Assembly: GCA_035502185.1 (NCBI GenBank)
Contig: DATJUT010000067.1
Coordinates: 1-64,000, forward strand
DNA from: Gemmatimonadales bacterium
GTDB taxonomy: Bacteria > Gemmatimonadota > Gemmatimonadetes > Gemmatimonadales > JACORV01
Reading direction: 5' to 3'
DNA length: 64,000 nucleotides
This document shows positions 32,508-41,349 of the stretch, in pieces (position 1 is the first letter of the stretch; the number at the start of each line of letters is the position of its first letter). Under the pieces are notes generated by a model, which saw only the letters and a list, made by a program, of their open reading frames with translations, made no database searches and was not told the DNA's origin. The translations under genes and the position numbers were made by a program.

Positions 32508-34633
32508 TAGTACGCCTCCCCCACGCTGAACTGGAACTGCAGGCGCTGGAAGAACGCCGTGCCGCGCGGGGGACCGGGATAGTCCGGCTCCACCAGCCGC
32601 AGCTCCTGCGGTGCGCCGCTGGAGGTGCGGATGACCTCGTACAGCGGGCCCCGCTGGCGCGGGTAGTCGTTGTAGGCGACGTCCAGCCGCACCGGTCCGA
32701 GCGGCGTGCCCACCCGCAGGCCGACGCCCGGCGTCACCTTGAGCCCCGACGGGATCAACCCCGCCGAGGTCTGGTCCCACAGCTCACCCGCGTCCACGAA
32801 GGCCGCCAGCCGAAGCCGGCTCGGCCACACCGGCGAGGGCATGCGCAGCTCGAAGTTCGCGAGGCCGATCGCATAGCTGCCGACCGGCGAGATCCTCAGG
32901 TTGACCGGCACGCTGGCACCGGTGACGGAGTCCACGAGCACCGTGTCCGCCACGTACACGAGCGGCCCCATCTCGTTGCGTCCGAACCCCCGGACCGACG
33001 CCGGCCCCCCGGCGTAGAAGCGCTCCTCCGGCGGCACGAAGCGGATGGACGTGTCCGCCACGAACGCGACCCCCGGCCGGATCACCCCGCCGCGCGCGCG
33101 CAGCGCCACGACCCAGCCGCGCTCCAGCTGCCAGTACCACGAGCCTTCCGCCACCGCCTTGTTGTAGGAGATCAGCTGCTCCGACCCGACGAGCGGGGAC
33201 GCGTGTGACAGCTCGAGCGAGAGCACCGAGCCGCCGCTCGGCTCGATCGGCGAGTTCGCGGTGTTCCGCTCGAGCGACACGGACAGCGCCGCCTGGCGAT
33301 GCCGCTCCTTCAGCACGTCGATCGCCTGCTGCTCGCACCGGTCGAAGTACACGCAGTACACGGCGGTGTCGGCCGTGGTGCTGCCGTAGGTCAGGCGGTA
33401 CGACACCGTCAGGAGCGAGGCGCGCCCCAGCCCGAACGACGCCGCGACCGAGCTGCCGATGCCGTTCCGCTCGAACGCCTTGTACTCCGACCGGCGCTCG
33501 GCGAAGTCGGTCTGGGTGAGCGTGCTGCGACGCCCGAACACGGCCGGCTGCGTGAAGGTCGCCGACGCGAGGTAGTTGATCCGCTCCGAGAACGGGTCCC
33601 CCGACAACGCCGAGCAGATCGAGTTGCTCAGCCCCCAGTCGGTGGGCGACCCCACGCCGAGCTTGGAGACCTTGCCCGCCAGATCCAGCCGCAGCCCGTT
33701 TCCCAGGAAGTTGCCGGTCGACAGCGTGGCCTGCGCGCGGACGCAGTCGATGGTCCCGTAGCCGACCCCCGCCCGCAGCCGCGAGCGCGGGCCCTCGTTC
33801 ACCTGCACCTGCACCCGTACCAGCGAGTCGGCGCCCGCCACGACCGAGTCGGCCGCGATGCCGACGCTCACGTAGCGGAACAGGTCGGTCTGGTACAGGC
33901 TGCGCTGGGAATCGTACAGCGCGTCCTGGCTGAACCAGTCGCCGTCGCGCACGGCCAGGGAACGCTGGATGATGCGGGCGCCCACCGCCTGGTTGCCGCC
34001 GATGACGATGTCGCCGACGCGCGCGCGTCGCCCGGGCACCGCCTGGTATTCGACGGACGCCGTCCGGGCCGCCCGGTCCACCGTGTAGTTGCGGAACACC
34101 GCGGCGAACGGGTACCCGCGGTTCTCCAGCGCCAGCGCCACGGTGTCCGCGGACGCGTCGAACTCGGCCCGGTCGAACGGCTTCCCCTCGGCCAGCGGCA
34201 GCCGCCCGCTCAGCCGGTGCGTGTCCATCACGCTATCCACGCCCCGCACCACGATCGAATCCACCAGCACCGGTGGCCCCTCGTCGATCCGGAAGACCAC
34301 GTCCGCCGTGCGGGCCGTGCGGGTCACCGACGTGTCCACCCGGGCCTCGAAGAAGCCGTGCAGGCGGTACAGGATCTGGAGGCGCACCACGTCCCGGCGG
34401 AACTCCAGCTCGTCGAACAGCCGCCGCTGGCCGAGCCCGAGGTGCTTGAGGAGCGGCACGCGGTAGGTCCAGCTCGACGCGCTGGTGGCGATCGCCGCCT
34501 CGAGCGTGAGGATGTCGATCGCGTGGTTCCCGCGAAACCGCACCGACGTGACCGTGCGCTCGGGAGCCTGCGCCTGGGCCGCGAGGTCGCGGACACCGAG
34601 CACCGCGACGGCGATCACGAGCCACGGTCTCAC
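32507..34633 (-). CDS. Omp85-family outer membrane protein (TamA/BamA-like)
   Basis: 708 residues. A signal peptide (about 1-20) is followed by three or four POTRA repeats (about 27-330) and a 16-strand barrel. The barrel has the lid-locking motif SVRGFGRNE and ends in alternating hydrophobic residues with a C-terminal aromatic (QFSVGEAY), the sorting signal. Pairing with tamB favours a TamA role, though BamA cannot be ruled out from sequence alone; the POTRA number is more BamA-like than in short TamA. GTG start. Confidence 0.88.
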   Translation of the reverse strand: MRPWLVIAVAVLGVRDLAAQAQAPERTVTSVRFRGNHAIDILTLEAAIATSASSWTYRVPLLKHLGLGQRRLFDELEFRRDVVRLQILYRLHGFFEARVDTSVTRTARTADVVFRIDEGPPVLVDSIVVRGVDSVMDTHRLSGRLPLAEGKPFDRAEFDASADTVALALENRGYPFAAVFRNYTVDRAARTASVEYQAVPGRRARVGDIVIGGNQAVGARIIQRSLAVRDGDWFSQDALYDSQRSLYQTDLFRYVSVGIAADSVVAGADSLVRVQVQVNEGPRSRLRAGVGYGTIDCVRAQATLSTGNFLGNGLRLDLAGKVSKLGVGSPTDWGLSNSICSALSGDPFSERINYLASATFTQPAVFGRRSTLTQTDFAERRSEYKAFERNGIGSSVAASFGLGRASLLTVSYRLTYGSTTADTAVYCVYFDRCEQQAIDVLKERHRQAALSVSLERNTANSPIEPSGGSVLSLELSHASPLVGSEQLISYNKAVAEGSWYWQLERGWVVALRARGGVIRPGVAFVADTSIRFVPPEERFYAGGPASVRGFGRNEMGPLVYVADTVLVDSVTGASVPVNLRISPVGSYAIGLANFELRMPSPVWPSRLRLAAFVDAGELWDQTSAGLIPSGLKVTPGVGLRVGTPLGPVRLDVAYNDYPRQRGPLYEVIRTSSGAPQELRLVEPDYPGPPRGTAFFQRLQFQFSVGEAY

Positions 34634-34859
34634 GCTGCCGGCGAGGGGCCGACGAGACGATCACGGACTGGCTGCCGCACCCGAGGCATGTGTGCGCGTG
34701 ACGACCTTGGCTGGAGGGCGCGTGAACCGCGTGGCTAGACCGGCGCGAGCGAACTGTCGTACTTTCGTACACCTGCGGCATGATGTCAACTGCTTGAGCA
34801 GAAATCACTTGTCCGCTCGTGCGGCCCGCGGGTGGCTGGCGATCGGGCTGCCGCCGCCG

Positions 34860-34865
34860 TAGCTT
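34860..34865 (+). promoter_or_regulatory. putative -10 element of the cobalamin adenosyltransferase gene
   Basis: TAGCTT six bases before the GTG start at 34872, the same spacing as at 23633-23645. The matching -35 (TGGCGA at 34837-34842) is weak. Confidence 0.4.
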
Positions 34866-34871
34866 GCGCGC

Positions 34872-35420
34872 GTGAAGATCTACACCAGGACGGGAGACGC
34901 GGGCGAGACCTCGCTCGCCGGCGGCACCCGCGTCCCCAAGGACGACGTGCGGGTCGCCGCCTACGGCGACGTGGACGAGGCCAACGCGGCCATCGGCGCC
35001 GCGCGCGCCACCCCGCCCGCCGAGCTCGCGGACCCGCTGCTGGCGCAGATCCAGCGCGACCTGTTCGCCATCGGCGGCGCCCTGGCCGCGCGCGACCCCG
35101 GCTCGCTCCGTCCCGAGCAGCGTGCCAAGCTCGCCGTGAGCGCCGAGCGGATCCGCGCCCTCGAGCAGGCCATCGACGAGGCCGAGCGCGACCTCGCACC
35201 GCTCAAGCAGTTCGTGCTGCCGGCCGGCTCGCCGAAGGCGGCCGCCCTGCACCTCGCGCGCACGGTCTGCCGCCGCGCCGAGCGCTCGACCGTCCATCTG
35301 GCGCACGAGCAGCCCGTCGCTCCGGAAATCCTCGTCTACCTCAACCGTCTCTCGGATCTGCTGTTCGTGCTCGCACGCCAGGCCAACGCGCGCGCGGGCC
35401 GGCCCGACGTCACGTGGTGA
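34872..35420 (+). CDS. pduO: PduO-type cob(I)alamin adenosyltransferase
   Basis: Adds the 5'-deoxyadenosyl group of ATP to cob(I)alamin to make coenzyme B12. 182 residues, all helical after the N-terminal ATP-binding segment RTGDAGETSLAGG; the C-terminal signature VCRRAERSTV and NRLSDLLFVLAR are present. GTG start just behind a TAGCTT element. It overlaps aroB by four bases, which looks like convenience of an operon, not a shared pathway. B12 use in this window is seen in MetH. Confidence 0.93.
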   Translation: MKIYTRTGDAGETSLAGGTRVPKDDVRVAAYGDVDEANAAIGAARATPPAELADPLLAQIQRDLFAIGGALAARDPGSLRPEQRAKLAVSAERIRALEQAIDEAERDLAPLKQFVLPAGSPKAAALHLARTVCRRAERSTVHLAHEQPVAPEILVYLNRLSDLLFVLARQANARAGRPDVTW

Positions 35421-36523
35421 CCGTCCGCATCCCGCTCACCGCGGACCAGGGGACGCCGTACGAGGTCGTCGTCGGTTGCGGCGTGTGGAGCCGCCTGCCC
35501 CGGCTGCTCGCCGAGCGATGCCCGGCCCACCTGTACGCGGTCGTCACCGACAGCCGGGTGGACACGCTGTACGGCAAGCGGATCGCCGACCTCCTCGCGG
35601 CCGCCGGTCTCACGGCGCGCGCGTTCGTCTTCCCCGCCGGCGAGTGGAACAAGGTCCGCGAGACCTGGGCGGACCTGTGCGACCGGATGGTGGCGGCGGG
35701 CGTCGGCCGGGATGCGGCGGTCGTGGCGCTCGGCGGCGGCGTGGTGGGAGACCTCGCCGGGTTCGTCGCCGCGACGCTGCACCGTGGCATCCCCTGGGTC
35801 CAGGTCCCTACCACCGTGCTGGCGATGATCGATGCGTCCATCGGCGGCAAGACCGGTGTGGACCTGCCGGCCGGCAAGAACCTCGTCGGCGCCTTCCACC
35901 AGCCGCGCCTGGTGCTGGCCGACGTCGAGTCGCTCGCCACGCTGCCGCGGAACCAGGTCGCCGCGGGCTGCGCCGAGGCGGTCAAGCACGGCGTCGTCGC
36001 CGACGCCGCCTACGCGGACGACCTCGGGCGCGCGGCCGCCGCGTGCCTCTCGCGCACCCTCGACACCCTGCAAGCGGTCATCGAGCGGAGCATCCGCATC
36101 AAGGGCGAGATCGTCGCTGCGGACGCCTCCGAGCGCGGGCGCCGCCAGGTGCTGAACTTCGGGCACACGGTGGGGCACGCCGTGGAGGCCACGAGCGGCT
36201 ACGCGCTGCTCCACGGCGAGGCGGTCGCCATCGGCATGGCGGTCGAGGCTGCGCTCGCCGAGGCGGCCGGGATCGCCTCGCCGGGAACCCGCGCGAGGGT
36301 GCTCGAGCTGCTCGGCCACTTCGACCTCCCCACCACGGTGCCGGAGACGGTCGCGTGCGACGACCTGCTCGAGGCCATGCGCGCGGACAAGAAAGTGCGC
36401 GCCGGCGCGCTGCGCTTCGCGCTCCCGGCCGCCATCGGCCGGATGGCGCACGGTGCGGACGGTGCCTGGACGGTGGAGATGAGCCCGGCGCAGGTTCGTG
36501 GCGCCCTCGAGGCCTGCCGCTAG
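35417..36523 (+). CDS. aroB: 3-dehydroquinate synthase
   Basis: Second step of the shikimate pathway: converts DAHP to 3-dehydroquinate with NAD and zinc. 368 residues, with the NAD-binding GGGVVGDLAGFVA, the PTTVLAMIDASIGGKTGVD substrate segment (quoted in part), and the zinc ligands in EAVKHG and FGHTVGHAVE. The GTG start overlaps the preceding gene; another GTG lies one codon upstream. Confidence 0.96.
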   Translation: MTVRIPLTADQGTPYEVVVGCGVWSRLPRLLAERCPAHLYAVVTDSRVDTLYGKRIADLLAAAGLTARAFVFPAGEWNKVRETWADLCDRMVAAGVGRDAAVVALGGGVVGDLAGFVAATLHRGIPWVQVPTTVLAMIDASIGGKTGVDLPAGKNLVGAFHQPRLVLADVESLATLPRNQVAAGCAEAVKHGVVADAAYADDLGRAAAACLSRTLDTLQAVIERSIRIKGEIVAADASERGRRQVLNFGHTVGHAVEATSGYALLHGEAVAIGMAVEAALAEAAGIASPGTRARVLELLGHFDLPTTVPETVACDDLLEAMRADKKVRAGALRFALPAAIGRMAHGADGAWTVEMSPAQVRGALEACR

Positions 36524-36570
36524 CGCCAGCATAGAAACATTTTCACGACATGATCAAGACAGTGCCGTTC

Positions 36571-36595
36571 TAACACCTGCAGCCGCAGTGCGTTA
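36571..36595. other. hairpin in an AT-richer gap after aroB
   Basis: The arms 36571-36580 and 36585-36595 pair with one mismatch and one bulge around AGCC. No T-run follows. The surrounding 36524-36702 is noticeably less GC-rich than the rest of the window and holds no gene I can support. Confidence 0.4.
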
Positions 36596-36702
36596 GGAGG
36601 CGAGAGCCGGCATCAATCGATGTTTGACGATAGCATTGTGTGCACGCAGTGTCCCAACAGGCCCGAGAGTAACAACTTAGTGATGTGGATAATAACTTTC
36701 GC

Positions 36703-36730
36703 TTGACGGATTGGCGGCGCTCCCTATTAT
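36703..36730 (+). promoter_or_regulatory. sigma70-type promoter of the sigma factor gene
   Basis: TTGACG (36703-36708), 16 bases, TATTAT (36725-36730), in an AT-richer stretch. It predicts a leader of about 60 bases. This is the best match to the canonical sigma70 promoter in the window. Confidence 0.6.
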
Positions 36731-36796
36731 GGGCCCCGCGACGCCACCCTGAAGCACGATTCGTCTCACTCCATCGCGAACGCACAGGGGCCCCGC

Positions 36797-37690
36797 ATGC
36801 TGGAGCGTCACAACGGCAAGGCCAAGAGCTTCTTTCGTCAGAGCGCCTCGGGAGCCTTCGACCAGTACCTGCAGGACATCCAGAAGCTGCCGCTGATCGA
36901 CGACCCGGCGGAGGAGCGCCGGCTGGCGCGTCTCGCGCGCCGGGGCGATCCGGCGGCGGCCGAGCGGCTCGTCACGGCGAACCTGCGCTTCGTCATCTCG
37001 TACGTGAAGAAGTACCAGGGGCACGGGCTCGATCTCTCGGAGCTGGTGGCGATCGGCAACGAGGGACTGCTCAAGGCCGTGCGGAAGTTCGATCCGGAGC
37101 AGGGCGTAAAGTTCATCTCGTACGCGGTGTGGTGGGTGCGCCAGGCCGTCCTCAAGGCGCTGGCCGAGCAGACCCGCAGCGTGCGGATTCCCCTCAATCA
37201 GAACGCGCAGCTGATCAAGATGTCGCGGACCGAAATGGTGCTCGCCCAGGAGCTGGGGCGGGAGCCGACGGACGGCGAGGTCGCGCGCGCCCTGGGCGAC
37301 ACGGTGGACAACGTGCGCACGGCCCGGCGGATGACCGCCGTGGAAGTGTCGCTCGACGCCCCGGTGGACCGGACCGATCGGGATGCCGCGACCCTCGGCG
37401 AGCGGTTCGCCGGCGTCGAGGGCGGGGAGATCGAGGAGACGACCGACTCGAAGCTGATGCGCGGGTTCATCGACCGCGTGTTCAAGAAGTACCTGACGCC
37501 GCGGGAGCGGAAGATCCTGTACCTCTACTACGGCCTGGAGCAGGGCTCCGAGGCGATGACGCTGGAGAAGATCGGGGCGCTGATGGGCGTGACCCGGGAG
37601 CGGATCCGCCAGATCCGCGAGCGCGCGTTCGAGAAGCTCCGCGAGTGTCCGGACGGACAGGCGCTGATGCGGTTCTGGAGGGCGGCGTAG
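36797..37690 (+). CDS. RpoD-family RNA polymerase sigma factor
   Basis: 297 residues: region 1.2 (about 18-50), region 2 with the core-binding and -10 recognition helices (AIGNEGLLKAVRKFD, then FISYAVWWVRQA), region 3, and region 4 with the -35 HTH (TLEKIGALMGVTRERIRQIRERA). Region 1.1 is absent and the non-conserved insert is missing, so this is a short group 1 or group 2 sigma factor, like the primary sigma of Bacteroidota. Whether it is the housekeeping sigma cannot be decided here. ATG start with AGGGG about six bases upstream; its leader repeats GGGCCCCGC. Confidence 0.93.
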   Translation: MLERHNGKAKSFFRQSASGAFDQYLQDIQKLPLIDDPAEERRLARLARRGDPAAAERLVTANLRFVISYVKKYQGHGLDLSELVAIGNEGLLKAVRKFDPEQGVKFISYAVWWVRQAVLKALAEQTRSVRIPLNQNAQLIKMSRTEMVLAQELGREPTDGEVARALGDTVDNVRTARRMTAVEVSLDAPVDRTDRDAATLGERFAGVEGGEIEETTDSKLMRGFIDRVFKKYLTPRERKILYLYYGLEQGSEAMTLEKIGALMGVTRERIRQIRERAFEKLRECPDGQALMRFWRAA

Positions 37691-37740
37691 CCGGGGAGGC
37701 GGGGGAAGGCATCCCAAGGCGGGGAGACGGCAGTGACACG

Positions 37741-37772
37741 AAGGGCGCGCCCGGTTCGGCGCGCCCTTCCTG
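37741..37772 (+). terminator. intrinsic terminator after the sigma factor gene
   Basis: An 11-base perfect stem AAGGGCGCGCC/GGCGCGCCCTT (37741-37751 with 37758-37768), loop CGGTTC, then CCTGTT. It separates convergent genes and could act in both directions. Confidence 0.7.
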
Positions 37773-37796
37773 TTGCTGCCGGGTGACGGCGCCCCG

Positions 37797-38993
37797 CTAC
37801 TGCTTCGCCTGCAGCGCCTGGCAGATCGGATTCGCGGCCGCCGCCGGATCGGCGCAGCTCGCGTCGTAGGCGATCGTGGCCTGGTCCCCGACGACGTGGA
37901 CGATGCGTCCGCCCTCCGACACCACGTAGAAGTCCCCCGCCGACGTGCCCCACACGGCCGCTGCGCGGCTCATATCGAACGCCTGCATCCGCAGCGCCAT
38001 CATCATCGGATTCGCCTGCAGCTGCGCCATCAGCTGCTGCTGCCGGGCCGCCGCCTGCTGCTGCTGCTCGGCGGTCGCGCCCGGCTGGGGCTGCCCGTAC
38101 ATCATCTGCATCATCGCGGCCTGCCCCGAGACCGCCGTCCAACGCCCGCCCGCATAGCGCGCGAAGCCGTCGCCCTCGTACAGCGCGACGGGGGACGCGT
38201 CGCCGGCCAGGGCCACCAGGCGGACCTGGGTGCGGGACATCGCGGAGGCCGCCGGCGGGAGCAGCGTCCAGGAGCCGCCGCTGCTCATGGCGATCGCCCG
38301 GGTACCGTCCTCGCGCTGACCGAACAGCAGCAGCGTGGAGCCGGCGGCCGACAGCCCGGTCCAGCCCGCCGCGCCCGCGACCGGGTCGGCGACCTTCTGC
38401 CCGTCCCAGCCGGTCGTCGCCCACCGCCCGCCGCTCCAGCGCGCCACCACGCCGGCCTGACGGCGCTCGCTCGGCTGCGGATCGTAGTACACGACGCCGG
38501 CCACCACGACGTCCCGGCCCGCCAGCGTCAGCGCGTTGGCGCGGAACGGCAGCGGCAGGGGCGTGGCCGTCCAGGTGCGGCCGTCGAAATGCAGCAGCTG
38601 CGGCGCCTCCCGGTCGTTGGACGACTGCGCCAGCGCGTAGACGTCGCCGGCCCCCCGGCCCGCCACCGCCACGAGCTGCTGGCTGGTCGGGACGCTCATC
38701 CGGCTCCAGGATCCGCCGTCGAAGTGGAGCACCGCGCCGCCGTCGCCGACCGCGTACACGTCGCGCGGCCCGCTGGCCCACACGCCGTGGAGCGTGCCGG
38801 GCCGGCTGACGCCGAACGGCATCTCGTTCCACGCCTGGCCATCCCAGTGCAGCGCGGCCGGCGCCTCGCCGACGACCCAGACGTCGGACGGGGACGTGCC
38901 GAAGATCGCCCGCAGCTCCACCTGCGCGCTCAGCGCCGGCGCGAGGCCGACCAGGAGCCCCGCGGCCACCCACAGGGCGCGATGTGTCGTCAT
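37797..38993 (-). CDS. secreted beta-propeller-like protein of unknown function
   Basis: 398 residues with a signal peptide ending near SAQ (about 1-23). Several short repeats resemble propeller blades of the type GTSPSDVWVVG..HWDG, SGPRDVYAVG..HFDG and GTSAGDFYVVSEGG. A Gln/Met-rich low-complexity insert lies at about 285-330. Such W/SGPxDV repeats occur in secreted proteins of myxobacteria and relatives. The ATG has GGAGGA six bases upstream. It follows the phosphodiester glycosidase gene on the same strand by 34 bases. Confidence 0.75.
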   Translation of the reverse strand: MTTHRALWVAAGLLVGLAPALSAQVELRAIFGTSPSDVWVVGEAPAALHWDGQAWNEMPFGVSRPGTLHGVWASGPRDVYAVGDGGAVLHFDGGSWSRMSVPTSQQLVAVAGRGAGDVYALAQSSNDREAPQLLHFDGRTWTATPLPLPFRANALTLAGRDVVVAGVVYYDPQPSERRQAGVVARWSGGRWATTGWDGQKVADPVAGAAGWTGLSAAGSTLLLFGQREDGTRAIAMSSGGSWTLLPPAASAMSRTQVRLVALAGDASPVALYEGDGFARYAGGRWTAVSGQAAMMQMMYGQPQPGATAEQQQQAAARQQQLMAQLQANPMMMALRMQAFDMSRAAAVWGTSAGDFYVVSEGGRIVHVVGDQATIAYDASCADPAAAANPICQALQAKQ

Positions 38994-39027
38994 TGGCTTC
39001 CTCCAGAAGGATCGGGCCAGCTCGATG

Positions 39028-39939
39028 CTACCGCGGGCGAATCAACATCACCAGAGGCACCTCGCGCCAGCCCGGCATCCGGCGCACCCGCTGCGGAAAC
39101 CGGACGGCCAGCTGCGCGGAGATCCCTCCGTCGAGCGCCACGGCGTCGGCGCAGCCGGCCGCGGCCGCGATCATCGCCTGCTCGGGGATCGTGAGGCCCA
39201 CCGGGATGGTGCCGGCATTGCCTCCGAACACCTCGAAGTTGCTGAGCAGCAGCCGCACCGGGCCGTCGCCCGCCAGGCACAGCGTGAGCCGCCGATCGCG
39301 GTGGGTGCGGGACAGGCGCAGCCCCGAGCTGACGCCGAGCACCGTGCGACCGGCGCGCACCAGCCAGGGGACCACCTGGAACGCCGACACCGGCCCGGTC
39401 ACCGAATCCAGCGCCGGCGGCTCGGCGACGCGCGGGCGACCGTCCGCGATCACGACCGCCGCATCGAGCCAGGCGGCGCGCCGCCCGTACCGCACGCCGT
39501 CGAGCAGCACCAGGCCCTGCGGCGTGCCGTCCGGGCGGAACAGACCGGTGTTCACGGCGCCGACGACGCCCGTGTCGGCCATCCATGCGTCCGCCGCGCG
39601 GGCCGCGAAGCCGCGGGCGGCGGCGAGGGCGAACCGGTAGCGCGCCGGATCGACCTCGACGATCGCCACGCTGTTGACCAGCAGCCCCCCGGACACGCGC
39701 ACCTCGAAGCTGCCGACCCGCAGTCCGGGCCGCGCGTCCTCCCAGCGGACCGCGCGGGCCAGGAGCGGGTCCACCGCCGCCGGAGTCCCCGGCTGGTAGG
39801 CGCGCCACGGGACCCAGACGCCCCCGACCTTGAGGTCCAGTGCGGGAGGGTGAATGGCCTGGAGGGCGGCGAGAATCAGCGCGGTCGCTAGAGGTGCCAG
39901 AGCGAGGAAGCTACATTGCTCCTCACCCCGATGGAACAC
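39028..39939 (-). CDS. phosphodiester glycosidase (NAGPA/DUF2233) family protein
   Basis: About 303 residues with a hydrophobic N-terminus typical of export. The family signature is near the end: IPVGLTIPE followed by ALDGGISAQLA, and earlier NTGLFRPDG resembles the NGGFF-type motif of the fold. Members remove sugar caps linked through phosphodiesters, or act on exopolysaccharide. The start is uncertain: GTG at 39939 has GAGG six bases upstream but overlaps the divergent glcD start; CTG at 39900 would begin just at the hydrophobic segment. Confidence 0.75.
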   Translation of the reverse strand: MFHRGEEQCSFLALAPLATALILAALQAIHPPALDLKVGGVWVPWRAYQPGTPAAVDPLLARAVRWEDARPGLRVGSFEVRVSGGLLVNSVAIVEVDPARYRFALAAARGFAARAADAWMADTGVVGAVNTGLFRPDGTPQGLVLLDGVRYGRRAAWLDAAVVIADGRPRVAEPPALDSVTGPVSAFQVVPWLVRAGRTVLGVSSGLRLSRTHRDRRLTLCLAGDGPVRLLLSNFEVFGGNAGTIPVGLTIPEQAMIAAAAGCADAVALDGGISAQLAVRFPQRVRRMPGWREVPLVMLIRPR

Positions 39940-41349
39940 GCGAGCCTCGTCGAAGAGCTGTCCGGCATCGTCGGCGCGCGCTTCGTCCGCACCGAGCGGG
40001 CCGAGCTCGCCACTTTCGCGTCGGACGGCTTGCCCACCCTGCGACGCACGCCGGCGCTGGTGGTGCTGCCCGGCTCCGCACCGGAGGTGAGCGCCGTCCT
40101 CGCGGCCCTGGCGCGGCGCGGCGTCCCGTTCGTCGCGCGCGGCGCCGGCACGGGCCTCTCCGGCGGAGCCCTGGGCGAGGCCCCGGCCGTGCTGGTCACG
40201 TTGACCCGGCTGGCGCGCATCCTCGCGATCGATCCCGCCAACCGGCGCGCCGTGGTCGAGCCCGGCGTCGTCAACGCCACGCTGAGCCGGGCGGCCGCGC
40301 CGTTCGGCCTGATGTACGCGCCCGATCCCTCCAGCCAGACCGCCTGCACCATCGGCGGCAACGTCGCGGAGAACGCCGGCGGGCCCCACTGCCTCAAGTA
40401 CGGGGTCACGACCAACCACGTGCTGTGGCTCGACGTCGTGCTGCCGTCGGGCGAAACGGTGCGGCTGGGCGGCGCGGGCGGCGAGCCCTGGGGCCCGGAT
40501 CTGGCCGGCGTCTTCGTCGGCAGCGAGGGGATGTTCGGCATCGCCACCCGGATCGCGGTCCGGCTGGTGCCCGTGCCCGCGCAGGTGCGCACCATGCTCG
40601 CCGACTACACGAGCCTGCGGCTCGCGGGCGAGGCGGTGACCGCGATCATCGCCGCGGGCATCGTGCCGGCGGCGCTCGAGATGATGGACCACAACGCGAT
40701 CGAGATGGTCGAGTCGAGCGTCTACGCCGCCGGCTATCCGGTCGACGCCGCCGCGGTGCTGCTGGTCGAGCTGGACGGTGGCCCGGCGGCGGTCGAGGCG
40801 GACGCCGCCGACACCCTCGCCCTGCTCGAGGAGTCGGGCGCGCGGACGGTGCGGGTCGCCACCGGCGCCGCGGAGCGGGAGAAGCTCTGGCAGGGGCGGA
40901 AGAAGGCGTTCGGCGCGATGGGGAGGATCAGCGCCGATCTCGTGGTGCAGGACGCCGTCGTGCCGCGCACGGCGCTGCCCGACGTGCTGGAGGAGATCGC
41001 CGCGATCGGCCGGCGGCACCGGCTGCGCGTCACCAACGTCTTCCACGCCGGCGACGGCAACCTCCATCCCAACCTCAGCTTCGACGCGTCCGATCCCGAC
41101 CAGCTCGAGCGGGTGCACGCCGCCGGCGACGAGATCATCCGCGCCTGCGTGGCGGCCGGCGGCACGATCACCGGAGAGCACGGCGTCGGCCTGGACAAGC
41201 TCGCCTACATGCCCCTGGTGTTCGGCGCCGACGAGCTGGGCCTGATGGCGGCGGTGCGACGGGTCTTCGATCCGGCCGAGCTGGCCAACCCCGGCAAGGT
41301 CGTCCCCGCCCTGCAGTGCCGCGAGTGGCGGCCCTGGAGCGACTCGTGA
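39916..41349 (+). CDS. glcD: glycolate oxidase subunit GlcD (FAD-linked)
   Basis: FAD-binding subunit of the enzyme that oxidises glycolate (or lactate) to the keto acid. 477 residues: PCMH FAD domain with GAGTGLSGGAL and the PDPSSQTACTIGGNVAENAGG loop (given in part), then the FAD-oxidase C-domain with NVFHAGDGNLHPN and TGEHGVGLDK. TTG at 39916 is chosen because GAGGAAG lies about six bases upstream; ATG at 39931 is possible. glcE and glcF follow, interrupted by one small gene. Confidence 0.92.
   Translation: MLLTPMEHASLVEELSGIVGARFVRTERAELATFASDGLPTLRRTPALVVLPGSAPEVSAVLAALARRGVPFVARGAGTGLSGGALGEAPAVLVTLTRLARILAIDPANRRAVVEPGVVNATLSRAAAPFGLMYAPDPSSQTACTIGGNVAENAGGPHCLKYGVTTNHVLWLDVVLPSGETVRLGGAGGEPWGPDLAGVFVGSEGMFGIATRIAVRLVPVPAQVRTMLADYTSLRLAGEAVTAIIAAGIVPAALEMMDHNAIEMVESSVYAAGYPVDAAAVLLVELDGGPAAVEADAADTLALLEESGARTVRVATGAAEREKLWQGRKKAFGAMGRISADLVVQDAVVPRTALPDVLEEIAAIGRRHRLRVTNVFHAGDGNLHPNLSFDASDPDQLERVHAAGDEIIRACVAAGGTITGEHGVGLDKLAYMPLVFGADELGLMAAVRRVFDPAELANPGKVVPALQCREWRPWSDS

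Noticed and set aside
28290-32510. A very long open frame antisense to tamB
   Set aside because: It has Arg/His/Gln-rich composition without domains, lies opposite a convincing TamB, and arises from GC-rich codon bias on the other strand.
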